Positions 1 through 12,043 of a DNA stretch of 64,000 bases are shown piece after piece (position 1 is the stretch's first letter; each line of letters begins with the position of its first letter). Under the pieces are notes generated by a model that saw only the letters and a list, made by a program, of their open reading frames with translations, made no database searches and had not been told where the DNA came from. The position numbers were made by a program, and so were the translations under genes. Origin of the DNA: Hygrocybe punicea (Eukaryota; Basidiomycota; Agaricomycetes; Agaricales; Hygrophoraceae); the NCBI GenBank assembly GCA_963556145.1, contig OY744461.1, positions 7,202,891-7,266,890 on the forward strand, read 5' to 3'.

Positions 1-298
1 GAACACTCGAAAGGTATACGTTTTGCGCCTTACCCATTACCTTTCTCGATGCTATCCGACGAACAACTAAACAAGGTACATTGACTGGCTCTCCCCCACT
101 TTTCAAGATTGAACGATACTGTCACAGTCCCTCGACGACTTTTCCATCCAGGACTTCTCCCACATCCGGGCAACACCGTCACCCAATTGGTCAATCCTTG
201 TCGCGGACAAACGAATCGAGTCGTGGCCTCGATCAGTTATCCAAGACCCTAAAGAACTGGAAGTTGTATTGAAGACGTATTTGCCGCCCAGGGGATAG
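1..298 (+). CDS. 3' end of an unidentified protein gene (partial at window edge)
   Basis: Two exons can be read: 1-75 and 128-298, joined across a 52-nt intron with GTACAT donor and TCACAG acceptor. The frame stays open from base 1 to a TAG at 296-298 and gives about 81 C-terminal residues. The segment around SDEQLNK-SLDDF is hydrophilic, and the tail has the pattern ADKRIESWPRSVIQDP, typical of a soluble protein. I do not recognise the family. Immediately after the exon's last codons another frame is open (GIEFITVRIRQL then stop), so a one-base deletion in the CCGCCC run near 288 may have shortened the C terminus. The upstream part lies outside the window. Confidence 0.55.
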
Positions 299-444
299 AA
301 TTCATCACCGTTCGGATTAGACAGTTGTGAGCAGCCCAAGGTGATGCAGTGAATGCATGAGCTGAAAGGTGGTCGGTCATGTAAGGCTCCAGGATCAAGT
401 TTAGTAAAGCATCCATTCATTGGTCCGAACTTTACCGATGGTGG

Positions 445-640
445 TTATTGCTGTTTTCAAAATGCATGACATTTTTTGAAAAAATAAATCTTTCAAAGAA
501 CAAACATATATATTTAAAAAAATAAATCTATCAAATATATAGGTTTGTTCTTTGAAAGTTTTATTTTTTTTAATATATATGTTTGTTCTTGAAAGATTTA
601 TTTTTTCAAAAAATGTCATGCATTTTGAAAACAGCAATAA
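445..640. repeat. Foldback palindrome / MITE-like element with ~98-bp arms
   Basis: The sequence starting TTATTGCTGTTTTCAAAATG is repeated as its reverse complement at the other end (ending CAGCAATAA), and the two arms meet with almost no loop. Each arm also carries internal direct sub-repeats of an AAATAAATCTTTCAA-type unit. The element is extremely AT-rich and has no coding capacity. No clear target duplication is visible. Its shape is that of a non-autonomous foldback or MITE, or a transcribed hairpin. Confidence 0.8.
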
Positions 641-1419
641 GTTAGTAAACCTGGCTCGATACTGATGTCTGTTGAGGAAAAAATAATAAATAAATAAATA
701 AATAAAATAAAATAAAATAAAATTGAATTGGATAAAATCGGTATCTGTACATCAGCAAATAACATTGGCTAGTCAACATCCCAGCAAGGCTTATTGGGTC
801 TCTTTGAGTCCCTACCACTCTTGCCACAATCCCTATACTGATCCAAACACAACCTTACCTCCTTTCTTTTGTTACATGATTCTTTTCCACATTTTTTGCA
901 TGTTTGGATCTTTCTTTTTTGGGATGTGGCTGTGCTGGGGTAGGAAGGGAAGCCAATGTCTGCTTGTGTGATAGGGAGTTGAGTTGGCTGTGAATTTTTG
1001 GGAGACAGACATGGCTTGGTGTTGTGGCAACACTGAGTGAGAGGATGAGTTTCCAGTTGCACTATCAGCAGAAATTTCCAGAAGTCCTTTTCCAACAAAA
1101 TGCTGTCTGAGTGGTTGCTGTGGGGCATTTGGAACCTCCAGAACATGACATGGATCAAGAATTGCAATGTGAAGTGATGCACAAGCATCTGAGGACATTG
1201 AGAGGGATTGTCAAATATTAATGCTTGTCTTCCACTCTCCATAGAGGTGTGGTGCTGTTCTGTCAGCTGATAGGCAGTGTCAGTATCATACAATGAGGTT
1301 ATGAATGCAGAAATGCAGACACACCTTATATGATATATGCTGATGATTCCATACCCATACTGCTTCACTGCAGTTTGGCTGGGCAGTGGGGTTAAAGGTG
1401 AGATTGGTGAACATCAGCT
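641..1419. mobile_element. Degenerate transposon-derived sequence with zinc-knuckle-like ORF
   Basis: AT-rich sequence begins with a TAAA/TAAAA microsatellite (about 686-725). On the minus strand an open stretch (769-1368, no ATG start) ends in a cysteine-rich motif CKKCGKESC followed by YRDCGKSGRDSKRPNKPC. This paired Cx2C pattern recurs in uncharacterised repetitive basidiomycete proteins, so I read it as the relic of a transposon protein. The hAT-type insertion at 1428 interrupts this sequence, and similar AT-rich sequence resumes after 3846. It is probably not a functional gene. Confidence 0.45.
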
Positions 1420-2091
1420 GACAAGACTAGTGATGGTCAGGTTCGGTTCGGTTCGGTTCAGGCCAAAAAAATCTGAACCTTGAACTGAACCTGAGGTTCG
1501 GTTCAGCTCATATGCTGAACCTGTGAAAATACAAGTATACTAGCTAATCAATTTTCTCAATCCAAATTTTTCCTTTATTTGCTACCACTCTACATTGTTG
1601 TTGTGCTAATGGTTTGACTCTTCAATTACATGTACTGTGTCCATGTTCACTGTGAATGAATCAATAGAATCTTGTGTTAGATGTGTCTGAAGCACAGTAA
1701 GCATGAAATATCCTGGACAACTGTTCAGATGGTCATTGCAAATGTTTTGCAGTATTTTAACAGGAAGGAAAGACCTTGCAATCAGTATAACTGAATCACA
1801 CAACATGGCATCCTAGGCTGAATTTCAACTTTACATTTTAAAATATATTTAAGTTTGCAAATATTCATGTTACAGAAGCACTAATTGCAACCGTATAAAC
1901 TCTAACTAATCTAGATTCTGTTATTAATGGTGCTGAAATTTCAAGTCAGTAAATAGTTGGACCAAAACTAAGTCTCTACTCAGCAGAAATTAGACTAATA
2001 TGTGAAAGATTAGGTTCAGGTTTGAACCAGTTTGAACCAGGTTCACAAGATTCCGTCCTTGACTGAACCTTGAACTGAACCTAAGGTTCAG

Positions 2092-3739
2092 TGTGACGGC
2101 GAGTGTGGTTGTAGATCCGAAAGGGAATCTACTGTGAAGGGTGATCAGCTAAGAAGTGATCAGAGGAGTTTAGTGTCTATGTAGTCTAGTCAATCCAACC
2201 CGAATCCAGGGTTCCGGATCAGATGGGAAATGAAGGGAGTGGAGTACAAAGACTAATATGGAGACGATACGAAGCGAGGACTAAAAGTGTAGAACTGAAT
2301 CGGGATAATAAGATGTAATATGATGGGATGCAATGTGATACAGTGTAATATGATATGGTGGGATATGATATGGTGTAGTATAAGGGTACATCTTTTATAC
2401 TACTGGGACATCAGGAAATTGAACATGAAATGAGAAAGTCTTATAAGACCTGATCTGATACATCATAAGTAACATCCAGTATCACTATGATGACAGCCAG
2501 GTCAACTCAGATAATTTATGGTTACCTAGATGAAAATACATCACATCAAGCATATTGATGTCAATGTAGCATTAGTTGCCAACAATGTCTTGACCACTAA
2601 TTCTGGTATTCATTGGTAACCAATGATATTAGAATATCTGTTATTGAGTAATAGGAGGGGAAAAAATTCTGCCTTTTAACCATTGTCTTTCTCATTCACT
2701 TATCTTATAATGGTCTCATGTTAAATCTTCTTGGAATTTATCTGATGTTATCTCAAGGTCTTAGAATTAATTTTATCTAATCTTATCTCAAGGTCTTGAA
2801 AGTTTATCTTATCTCACTTATTGTCTTATTGTCCAGTTTGAATGCTTAATATAAGTGTAAGGATGAAAAATTGAGACATGAACAAGATTTTGTATTTTGT
2901 TCAACCCACAGGTGTGCAGCCAAATAGTGCCAACATATGTGTACATATTTATACAGACTCCAGGTACAAGAAAGATAGTTACTTGCCAATGGAATGCCAA
3001 ATCTTAACAGTGTGACCATGCATAGATTTTAATATATCACCACATACAAAATGATTCCAGTCTTGCAATACCTCTGAGAAGAATTCACCATCTTAACATC
3101 AGAATTACATGACATGATCTTAGAATATCAGTGTGATAGCTACAGGAATAGTGTGACAATATTCTTATCAGAATTACATGACTTTATCTTAAAATATCAA
3201 TGTGATAGCTACAGGAATAGTGTGACAATATTGTTATCAGAATTACATGACTTTATCTTAAAATATCAATGTGATAGCTACAGGAATAGTATGACAATAT
3301 TGTTATCAGAGTTCTAAATTGTGATAAGCTTATATATCACTAGATCACATGATATCAGTCAGCTATCTGTTGATAAGATCTGTCTGGAAATCCCTGTGTC
3401 TCCACGTTTTCCTGATGGAGTGATCCTGTGCTGTAGTAACTATGTACTACAAGCGAAGGCTGTAACTGATAGGAGTGGAGTGGAGCGGAGTATAGGAGGA
3501 ATGGTGCTATGTACTAAGTAACGGGAAACGAAGATATATCATATGTAACTATATACATAGTGATTCCGGGTCGTTAGAGACATTGCATCTTGAGTATGAA
3601 CGATTCCGGAGCGGAATCCGGAGCGGAATCGATGGAAAGGACCGGAATCGGGCGGAATCGACGATACCTGAATGGGAATGGACGGGGACGAAGTGTGATA
3701 TGAAGAGGATTCGGGTCCAGACGGCCCGGAGCCTCTACA
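2092..3739 (+). mobile_element. LTR-like (solo LTR?) insertion nested in the hAT element
   Basis: The block starts TGTGACGGCGAG directly after a hAT subterminal GGTTCAG motif and ends near CCTCTACA (about 3739), just before another CGGTTCAG. TG...CA borders and a regulatory-looking, ORF-free interior fit a long terminal repeat left by LTR-LTR recombination. The exact 3' border and target duplication are not certain, because GGTTCAG is also a repeated motif of the host element. The block contains a 69-bp tandem array at 3095-3317. Confidence 0.45.
3095..3317. repeat. 69-bp tandem repeat, about three copies
   Basis: The string GATAGCTACAGGAATAG recurs at 3135, 3204 and 3273, a period of 69 bp, within nearly identical units that also carry TTATCAGAATTACATGA. 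The period is divisible by three, so a frame stays open (3114-3317), but nothing supports it as a gene. Confidence 0.85.
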
Positions 3740-3846
3740 TCGGTTCAGGCATTACCCCGAACCTTGAACTGAACTTAGGTTCGGTTCATGTAGGTTCAGG
3801 TTCGAACCCAGGTTCAGAACCAAACTGTACCATCACTAGACAAGAC

Positions 3847-4600
3847 AGTGCCTGCTCCTCCAGATTGTGAACAGGCAGGATTGCTTTTCAAGTTCCTTGT
3901 AATTTGGCAAGGAAATGGTGAGGTTGCTTGGCATCTATGTAGTTAACATGCCACATTGTAAAGGCTGATGAGCAAGCTGTAGTATATTGACTTTGACATA
4001 AGGGCAGCTTCATATTTCATATTTTGAAAATATTTAATGTTTTCTCTAGGTCCTATACTACTTCAAAGAGATTAGACTAAATCTCTGCACAAGAAAAATC
4101 AAATACCAAAACTTAGTATTCTGTTTGAAGTAATTCACAGTGCTGGCAAGGCAGGATACAGAAGTTAGAATACAGCAGCACAACTGGAAGGTAAAGAAGA
4201 GTCATAAATGGTTAATTTTGGAATGGGTAAGTTAAAAAAGCATATTTTTGTGTGGTATTTTTCTCCAAATGACCAGAAACTTCAGTTTTCTTCATTAAAT
4301 AAAGTACTGAAAACTTGTTGTATACTTAAAATCAGACATTTTACAACACTTGGCTAAGGAATAAGTAGAATAACAATTCACAAGGCTGTAAGTGCCAAAG
4401 AAAGTGCAGATTTAAATGATTCTATTAATATTGACTCTATTTCTGCCTCAAAAGCCTTGACATTGCAGTGTCATTTGTAGTGTAACATGCCAACAGCATC
4501 TGACAATTTTTCTGGTATTTATTTAGTTGGGCATTGTAGCAAAACAATGAAAACAATGCCAGCATCACCAAAAGCAGCACCTGAGTTGCTTAGTCATCGC
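3847..4600. other. AT-rich gene-free repeat flank
   Basis: The sequence continues the interrupted repeat seen before 1420. It is AT-rich, with no credible coding exon. The base composition changes near 4600, where unique sequence upstream of the helicase gene begins, so this is the likely right border of the transposon-rich block. Confidence 0.5.
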
Positions 4601-4819
4601 TTAGTCAGTATCAGTATCAGTATCCGCAACAGACATCAGTATCGAGCCGTAAACCTTCGCAGACATGGGGCAACGTTGGAAATCCTGGAAAATAAACTAT
4701 GTACCTGGACACCATTATGGGCTGTTGGCATATCAGCGTCCGAGTCGACAACCAACACGCTAATCATCACAGATGGTAAGTATAGTGAGAAAAGCAAAAT
4801 TTCTTTATCAGATAACCAT

Positions 4820-7800
4820 ATGTCAACCGAGAATCAACTTGCGACATTCATCACTCGCCACCGACTGCTACTAGCCAAGGAGCGCGATGAGGAGATCAAG
4901 CGAAGTTCGCTCCTTTTAAGCAATTGTGGACCCAAGCTTTTGGAGCAGAAGGGACTCGCCCTCAACGGGCTTGGAATCGTGGATGTGAAAATTGGACTGG
5001 GCGGAAAAACGTATATCCTGCGAGGCTCTTACTAGTATTCGAAATGTTCTGATATTTTCACAGTTTAGTTGAACTGGAACGACCAACAGCATATCACTCC
5101 AGTCCAGTTTTTCCTCCGCACACTTTTCGGTACGTCGTGTAAGCATACCTTTCGAACCTACCTACATATAATTCTTGTAGACCTGGCGATCTAGCTCGCA
5201 TAGAAGAGAACAACTCGTCTAGTGGTCTGTCAAAGAAGGTCAAAGGAAAGAGGAACGACCCGGTGGAGAACAAGAGTGCCAGAGCTGCCGAAGGTGTTGT
5301 TTATAAGGTCTGCTTCAATCTATTTCGGATGTCATCATCTCACTGCACAACCAGATTTCGGACACCCGCGTTGTCATTGCCATAGATGTATCCGATACCG
5401 CTTCGGATGATGTAGAATTTTCTGAGCGATGCCGTGTACTCAAGCTTGCAAACAACGTGACATACGATAGGTACCTGTTTCCTTTCTGTACCTTTAACAT
5501 CTATTATCGACCCAACTGCTCTCCAAGGATGGAGAAAGCCATGGATAAATTGGCAAAAACCGTGATTCCTTCTACTAGATCTACAGTTCGTATCTGTTCA
5601 TGCTCTCATCTGTGTATCTTTTGATGAATGTTCAGCCAACAGACAAGCCACCTCAAGAAATGACCCGTTTAGTACAAGTTCTTATTGGAATGGTCCTACC
5701 TTCGGAGAGTACCCCTGTTTTTGATCTGAAGTTCTTCGATGATTCCTTGAATGCCAGCCAGAAAGAGGCGGTGAAATTTTCACTGGAGTCGCCAGAAGTG
5801 GCCTGCATCCATGGGCCTCCAGGTGGATGCATTATTTCAACTCTCTACTACAGTAGGCTCACAGAGATCAGGGACCGGTAAAACGCACACCCTGGTCGAA
5901 ATCATTCGTCAGCTAACGACCATCACACCTTCAAATCCTAAACCCCAACGGTTGCTGGTGTGCGGAGCTTCCAATCTATCTGTTGATAATGTTGTGGAAC
6001 GACTACTTGCATTACCACCGCGAGAGAAGGCAGAAACACTTATAATAACGCGAATTGGCCATCCGGCGCGTGTGATGACGAATGAAGGTGTCCTGGAATC
6101 GACCCTAGAGGTGAAAGCCGCGCGGACTGACCAGGTCTGTAGTGACATTTATGGTGGTTTGCCATCTACAACCGTGTGTGAAATGTGTGCTTGTTGGTTA
6201 TCAGGCAGCCCTAGCTAAGGATGTCAAGAACGAGTTAGAGGCAACCCTTGGTCTACTTTCGGGGAAAGGGAAAGCGGCTAAGGGGAAAGGGCCGCGGGGA
6301 GCGGAAAGAAAAAATTTATGGGACGACGTTAAAGCATTGAGAAAGGAGTCGGTCGCCATTTAACTGGTTTCTCCTTTCACGTTCTGACGGTTTTGCTTCA
6401 GGTATCGCAAACGAGAGGGAGGAGTTGTGAAAACCGTGTTGGGAGAATCGCAGGCAGGTGGATCACAATTTGTCTTCCGTCCAAACTTTCAATTGGAATA
6501 TGCAGGTTGTGCTGGCGACATGTCACACTTCGGGCGGAAAGCAATTGCTACCCTATGACTTTGACGTCGTGATTATTGACGAAGCTACGCAAGCGCTAGA
6601 GGCGGTGAGATTTTGATCTGACAATACCAACTCAAATTTAGACCTGATGCTGATTCGCAATGTCCTTTCCTGGCATGTCCCAGGTCTGCTGGATACCCAT
6701 CTTTAAAGCGAAGAAGTTAATTCTTGCTGGAGATCCAATGCAATTACCGCCCACAATTCTCTCGATACACAAGCAGGACACATATAAGAATTCCAAGGGG
6801 CCGAACCCCAAGAAACCGCTTGTCCCAAAGACGGAGAATGAACAAGGAAAGCAATGCGAGAATGATAGGAACTCTTCAGAACGTCCTTCCACAGGTTCCA
6901 ATTCCGATGGTCCTGATAGTGGTGATGAAGTCGATGGAGATTCAAATCCCAAAGTTGTGCAATCCCAACATACAAATCACAACGGTATCAAACCCCCGCG
7001 TACCCTAGAGACAACCCTCTTTGAACGTCTTGAAACAATGTTCGGTTCCAACATTAAGCGGATGTTAAATGTCCAGTATCGGTAAGTTCCTTATTCCTTG
7101 CATACTCTCGTACTGACAAACTCATAGAATGCATGCTCAAATATGTGAATTTCCTTCTAAAGTGCTCTACTCGTCGAAACTGAGATCGCATGATTCTGTG
7201 GCAACACACCTTCTTCGAGACCTTCCTGAGGCAAAGGTGGATTCTGAAGAGGACGAAAAGGACCTGTTGGGAACTCCCGTAATATTTTTCGACACCGCCG
7301 GATGCGAGTACTTTGAGAGAGTCGACGGCGATGGTGACGAAGGAAGTCGATGTAATGAAAATGAAGCGGCTGTCGTCAGTCGTTGGGTGGAGAAATTAGT
7401 ACGTAAATCTCGTCGAGGGGCCTTTGCGAATTTTTTGCCCATGTCGCTCATTCTTAGACTGGGGCTGGCATACTTCCTTCCCAGATCGCCGTCATCACAC
7501 CGTAAGCCATCCGCTTGTCAGAATATGCAGGACATCCAAGTGAACTCTAACCTGTCAGATACCAGGCGCAGGTAACTATATTAACTTCCATATTACGACC
7601 AGTATACGGGCCGTCGCTCGAAATTGGAACAGTTGATGGCATGCAAGGGCGAGAAAAAGACGCTATTGTGATCACCCTTGTCCGAAGCAACGAAAAGGTG
7701 CATTCAGTGTATCAGATCTTATTCATCACCATTATTCACTGGGTTCCACCCTAGAGGGAGGTCGGCTTTCTCAAGGACAAGCGGAGACTCAATGGTAAAT

Positions 7801-8049
7801 GTTGTCTCTCTCCTACCGAAGTGTTCAAGATGCCCTTATGACTGTAGTTGCCATGACGCGAGCCAAACGGAATCTGGTATGTATCTTCACACTTTGGACG
7901 TCAGGATCTGGACCAAAGACTGATTCCTATGAAACTGCCAGTGTGTGGTTGGTGACTCCTCCACTGTGCGACATGGCAGCCCGTTTCTGCAAAGTTGGAT
8001 GGATTGGCTGGAGTCAAATGCTGATGTTCGATACGCTGGCCTAGAGTAA
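4820..8049 (+). CDS. SF1 DNA/RNA helicase, SMUBP-2/IGHMBP2-Hcs1 family
   Basis: ATP-dependent 5'-3' nucleic-acid helicase of the Upf1-like SF1B group, expected in nucleus and cytoplasm. The N terminus (ATG 4820) has the conserved opening of the family, with LNGLGIVDVKIGLGGKT followed across an intron by LVELERP. The Walker A motif GPPGTGKTHT is split by an intron (about 5821-5872). Also visible are NLSVDNVVERLL, motif II DEATQALEA (about 6569-6604), motif III LILAGDPMQLPPT, LNVQYR, DGMQGREKDAI, VAMTRAKRN, and the usual C-terminal end VVGDSSTVRHGSPFLQSW. Many introns of 50-60 nt interrupt it. A low-complexity insert of about 80 residues lies between motifs III and IV. A GTAAGT site at about 4777 suggests a 5' leader intron. 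No damaging lesion seen. Confidence 0.92.
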
Positions 8050-8261
8050 CTCCCATTTCTTTCGGCCCAGTCACACTCTCAAGGCGTTGCATCACCCTCT
8101 CTCGTCGCATCTAAAGCTTTGAGTTGCATGTATGTATGCATTAGAGGGTGTATATGATGCATTCACGTCGGCTGCGCTTTTTATCGTTCGCTTACAACTC
8201 TGCCCTATGTAACATGAACACAACAACATGTAGTACCATATCTGGGACCATCTTCACCTCT

Positions 8262-11221
8262 TCAATACTCGTCAACGTCCGAAAGGGAAGCGTACTCCGA
8301 CACTGACTGTTCATCCTCATATTCTTGCACGACCTCCCTCATCGCATATCGCATGATTGGTGTCGTGGGTACCAACTTCGGGCCTGTGACAACTTCCTCA
8401 GGTTCCTCGTCCATGTCTCTCTGTTCTTGTTCTTGCTCATGTTCTTGCCCCGTCTGCCCCTCGGACAATATAACCAACTCATCCTCTTCCAGGCCCATGG
8501 AATTGACGGCCATTCTGCTGCTTGTCATGATCGGATGGTTCCCAGCTCGGGTACTTCCTTCACACCCGCCTTCCTTCGTGACAGTTTCCGTCCATCTCAG
8601 ATCCAACACTCTTCCTTTCACCATCCCATCCACGGCGCGCACCCCGATCTCCCTACATAACAAGAAATACGGCAGATACGCCACGTCTGGCTGTGAGAGC
8701 CGGCTCATCACCTTGAGCAGTTGCATCGCCGTAAAGTCCGCATCGTAGTAGCCAGCGATCATGACTGTCGCACGATCATCGCTGCCGCAGGTATTCTGGC
8801 CATGGGAATGGGGTGCGGGTGAGTAGACCTTGAATCCGGCTGGTCCAATTGCGGGGTGAATTGTGTCTGTGCTCTGGTTGTGTGCTTGCGGCTCGGCCTC
8901 AGCAGCGGCAGTTGGGGTGGCTGTTTGTGAGGAGTGGATGATGTGCAGGTTGAGGAGTGAGTGGGCTTGAAGGAAATGTGAACTTCGTTTCACTGAAGCA
9001 GGGTATTCTTGACTTGTTGGTTATGATACAAACAAACGATACATACCGTCAAAATTGCCTTTCGCGTTTACTGCAAGGAATAGGAATAATTAGACCCTCA
9101 GTATGGTAGCGTGCGGAAGGATCATGTTTCACTCACCATAATCTGTGATATAATCCTGCCAGTGCCCCAATTTACCACCGAGAACTTGGAACAAGGCCTC
9201 AAAGTCTAACCCTGCCTGCAATCGTTCTGGAACGCGTGGGAGCAAACGCTCATGAAAAAATGCCCTTGTTTCGCTCTTTGAACAGTCGCCGATAGTAAGG
9301 ATCTGAAATCAATATGCAATGAAATATCAGCACGGCAGCCTTGTGATTATGGCTCTAACATGCGAGATTAAATCAGCGAAGGCTTTCATTGTGACACACC
9401 TTGCAATGTTGCATAACGTTTAACTGCCGCAACCAAGTTTGATAGAAGGGATCACTCGTTGCATGTATGACGTGACACAGTCTGTCTTGCTTCGTCACCA
9501 CGAGCATGGAGTCGAGTAAACATTTCATAGCTTCACTTGACTGAATGAGAGTAGGTCTGAGAGGGGCGGGATGACAGCACGGTTAGTTCAAAGGGGTGTA
9601 TGAAGCATTCTTGGTCAATGGAGATGAAGAAGAAAAGGGTGAACGTACAGCTTATGAGCTTCGTCGAAGAATAGAACCGGCATCCTTTTGGACAACTTGA
9701 CCCTCCTCTCCTTCTCTATCTCGCACATTTGAATACCTTGAGCAGATTTTGCTCCAGTACTGTTTTTCCCCTTCTTCGAAGATCGGAAACCCCAGCGACG
9801 CTTCGAACCTCCGCCGTTGGAACCCGCATCGACGCGAGTCTTGTCTGAGGATCCGTCTGAGTCTTGTCGGCGAGATCTGTCGGAACTGTTTTCACTCTCG
9901 TCTTCGAATGGTTTGAATTCCCAGTAATGTAATAGGGAACTCTGAGAAGCACAATGCAGTATGAGCAAACGGCACTTCAAGGTTGTATGATTCTCGAAAA
10001 TTCCACGCAGAACGGAGAGGTGAAGCACGAATGAATCATCTTTTAAGATACATACCTGGAATAACTCCATAAGCCTTGCTACATCACTCGTCTTGACATT
10101 GCTCGAGCCTGTGGAGGGATTTGATATCCTTCGTTCGACGTTGAGACGGTCATGCTAGCGATCAGCAATGAGTTAGTAGACGCGTGACAAAACCTGTTTC
10201 CCAACGGTGCAAACCCAGGAAGAATAGGTACCTTGAAGCCCCAAGCCTCTTTTTCAAACTCTTTATAACCTCCCATCGTATTCGCAATCTCCTCAAAATA
10301 TTGTTCCATCTGTTGACTTAGGCTTATATATAAACTTGGGAGGTCCGCGAAGCCGGCAATACGAAGGTCAAAATGCAAGACATGGTACTTATCGCTCGAG
10401 AGAACCTCTCTCAGTAATGCCGTCTACTTGTCACCAGTGTATAAATATGATGAAAGTACTGTTAGTATGACCCTCGGGATGTCGCACGAATGTACTCGCC
10501 TTGCCTACTGAACTTGCACCGAAAAGTACAGTAAAGGAGGGCTCTCCATCCAATGTACGTTCGATAGTACGGAGTTCTTCTCGACGAGCAAAAAACCCGG
10601 GTAAACGTGAAAAGGTGTGCTTGGTGCGCAACTGTGAACGCTCTCGCTGCTCTGATATCTCTTGCCGAGCTTCGTCAAGGAGGCGCCGGGATTCAGTTAG
10701 GGAGCGGATGGTGTCCTTTGGCTGAATGAATATCAACGCCATGAACAACCAGCATAACCCCAAGAAGTTGTTGCGTACGTTCATCAGCACTTCAACGATC
10801 TCTCCCATTCCAAAGAAATTTCTCTTGCGTATATCAGTCGGGAGAGCGGAGCCTCGTCTGCGGGGGATGTTACTCCGAAATAGCCAGTGAATTGAGTCCA
10901 AGTGTCCCCGGGGAGAAGTATAAGTTGGTCTCTTTTTCGAGGTGGAACTGTTTGATATCATAAGGGGAGCTGCTTAAACAACCACGGATTACAAGATGTA
11001 TGAAAACGGATGATAGGAGATGCAATGATACAGGGAGACCAGAGTTGGATATGAATTCTCGACGGTACAGAATTAAGGATGCGTACGGCTGATATGTGCC
11101 AGCGTTTGTTGTGCATGCCCATGGCGTTGTGAATGGCTTGGGGAAACCGGGCGGAACTGGATGGCCCACGTTGCAAGCGCGAGGACATACAGCCGAGAGG
11201 ATATGCCCTCGCCATTATCAT
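8262..11221 (-). CDS. Predicted mitochondrial P-loop (AAA/archaeal-ATPase-like) NTPase
   Basis: Multi-exon minus-strand gene. The proposed start at 11221 gives MIMARAYPLGCMSSRL, an Arg/Ser-rich leader without acidic residues that looks like a mitochondrial presequence. A predicted membrane segment follows (LGLCWLFMALIFIQP, about 10740), then a coiled coil (ESRRLLDEARQEISEQRE). The NTPase part has PGFFARREELRTIERTL and a Walker A GASSVGK (about 10500) continued after an intron with TALLREVL. The Walker B VLFFDEAHKL is at about 9670, after a low-complexity Ser/Lys linker. The last exon (8262-8993) is acidic with a Glu/Gln repeat and ends SEYASLSDVDEY. Fungal genomes encode uncharacterised proteins of this layout; I cannot give a symbol. 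The exon 1-2 junction near 11050-10930 is the weakest point. Confidence 0.68.
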
Positions 11222-12043
11222 ACTACTAGTACGGGCTGTGTCGTCCACTCAGTGCCCCGTGGCTGCAGGACCAAAAAGCAAGAACCAAGGATACTGGGAA
11301 CGTGCGGCAGGCCTGGCGTGCTTGTGTAGGCCTGTGTTGCAAGTGCGGTTATCGCGAAAGAGAAGAAAAGACGCGACGGTCGCGACAAAGCCTCAAGGCG
11401 TCCATTTGGTCGTCAGTGTTCTCCAAGACTCAGGTTCCCCAGGCCCTACTTGTCGACAATTCGAAGCAAGCATTTATTGATACGTAACAGAGGAACGTCT
11501 GGACAGGTCTGGACACATCGTATGCCCGGGCCGTTCAGCGGTTTGGCATTTTTATAATAAATTTGGTCTTCACGGGCATCCTTCAGCCCAACGGTTACGA
11601 CATCCGTCATCACATCAAGCGCCCAACAAGACGGGGCTCATGCATGTTCTTCAATATGTTGAACAGCGGAAACACCGACACCACATTTGCGAAACCTTCA
11701 GCGGCAAATTGCCTCGATATAACTACTTCGAACTTGGTCTTTTCTCCGTGTTACGTTAGGAGCAGAAGTCCATCATTCTCTTCGATCACAAAGCATAGAA
11801 CAAATGTTTACTCGCTCCGCATAGGAAAAGGTTCCTGTTGATGTATGATTATTCTTTGCTTCTTCATTACCGCCATTGCGATTGGGTTCCAGGAACGCCG
11901 CGTAATCTTCATTCTTTTGCCAATATTCATGGGGGCTTGAACACGATGCATCAGGTTACGCATCACTCGGGCCATTACACAGTCGTCGCTACAGATGGAC
12001 AATATAACCACCGTCTTTGTGCCGCTTCTAACTTGCATCTTCA
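11222..12043. other. Intergenic region, no supported gene
   Basis: The sequence between the start of the ATPase gene and the 3' end of the RING gene holds only short open frames in several phases, without family resemblance or a convincing splice pattern. It presumably contains the ATPase promoter and the RING gene 3' UTR. Confidence 0.5.

Larger units (their letters stand above)
1428..3838. mobile_element. hAT-type DNA transposon (non-autonomous), 8-bp TSD
   Basis: The termini are inverted: TAGTGATGGT at 1428 and ACCATCACTA ending at 3838. They are flanked by the perfect 8-bp direct repeat GACAAGAC (1420-1427 and 3839-3846). An 8-bp duplication with a TAG-type terminus is characteristic of the hAT superfamily. 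Subterminal arrays of GGTTCGGTTC/GAACC motifs occur near both ends (about 1440-1530, 2010-2090 and 3750-3825), as expected for transposase-binding subterminal repeats. No transposase reading frame is visible. An LTR-like insertion occupies much of the interior. Confidence 0.82.

Noticed and set aside
769..1368. 199-codon minus-strand frame as an intact gene
   Set aside because: No ATG at its start, AT-rich repetitive surroundings, and interrupted by the neighbouring hAT insertion. Kept only as a transposon relic.
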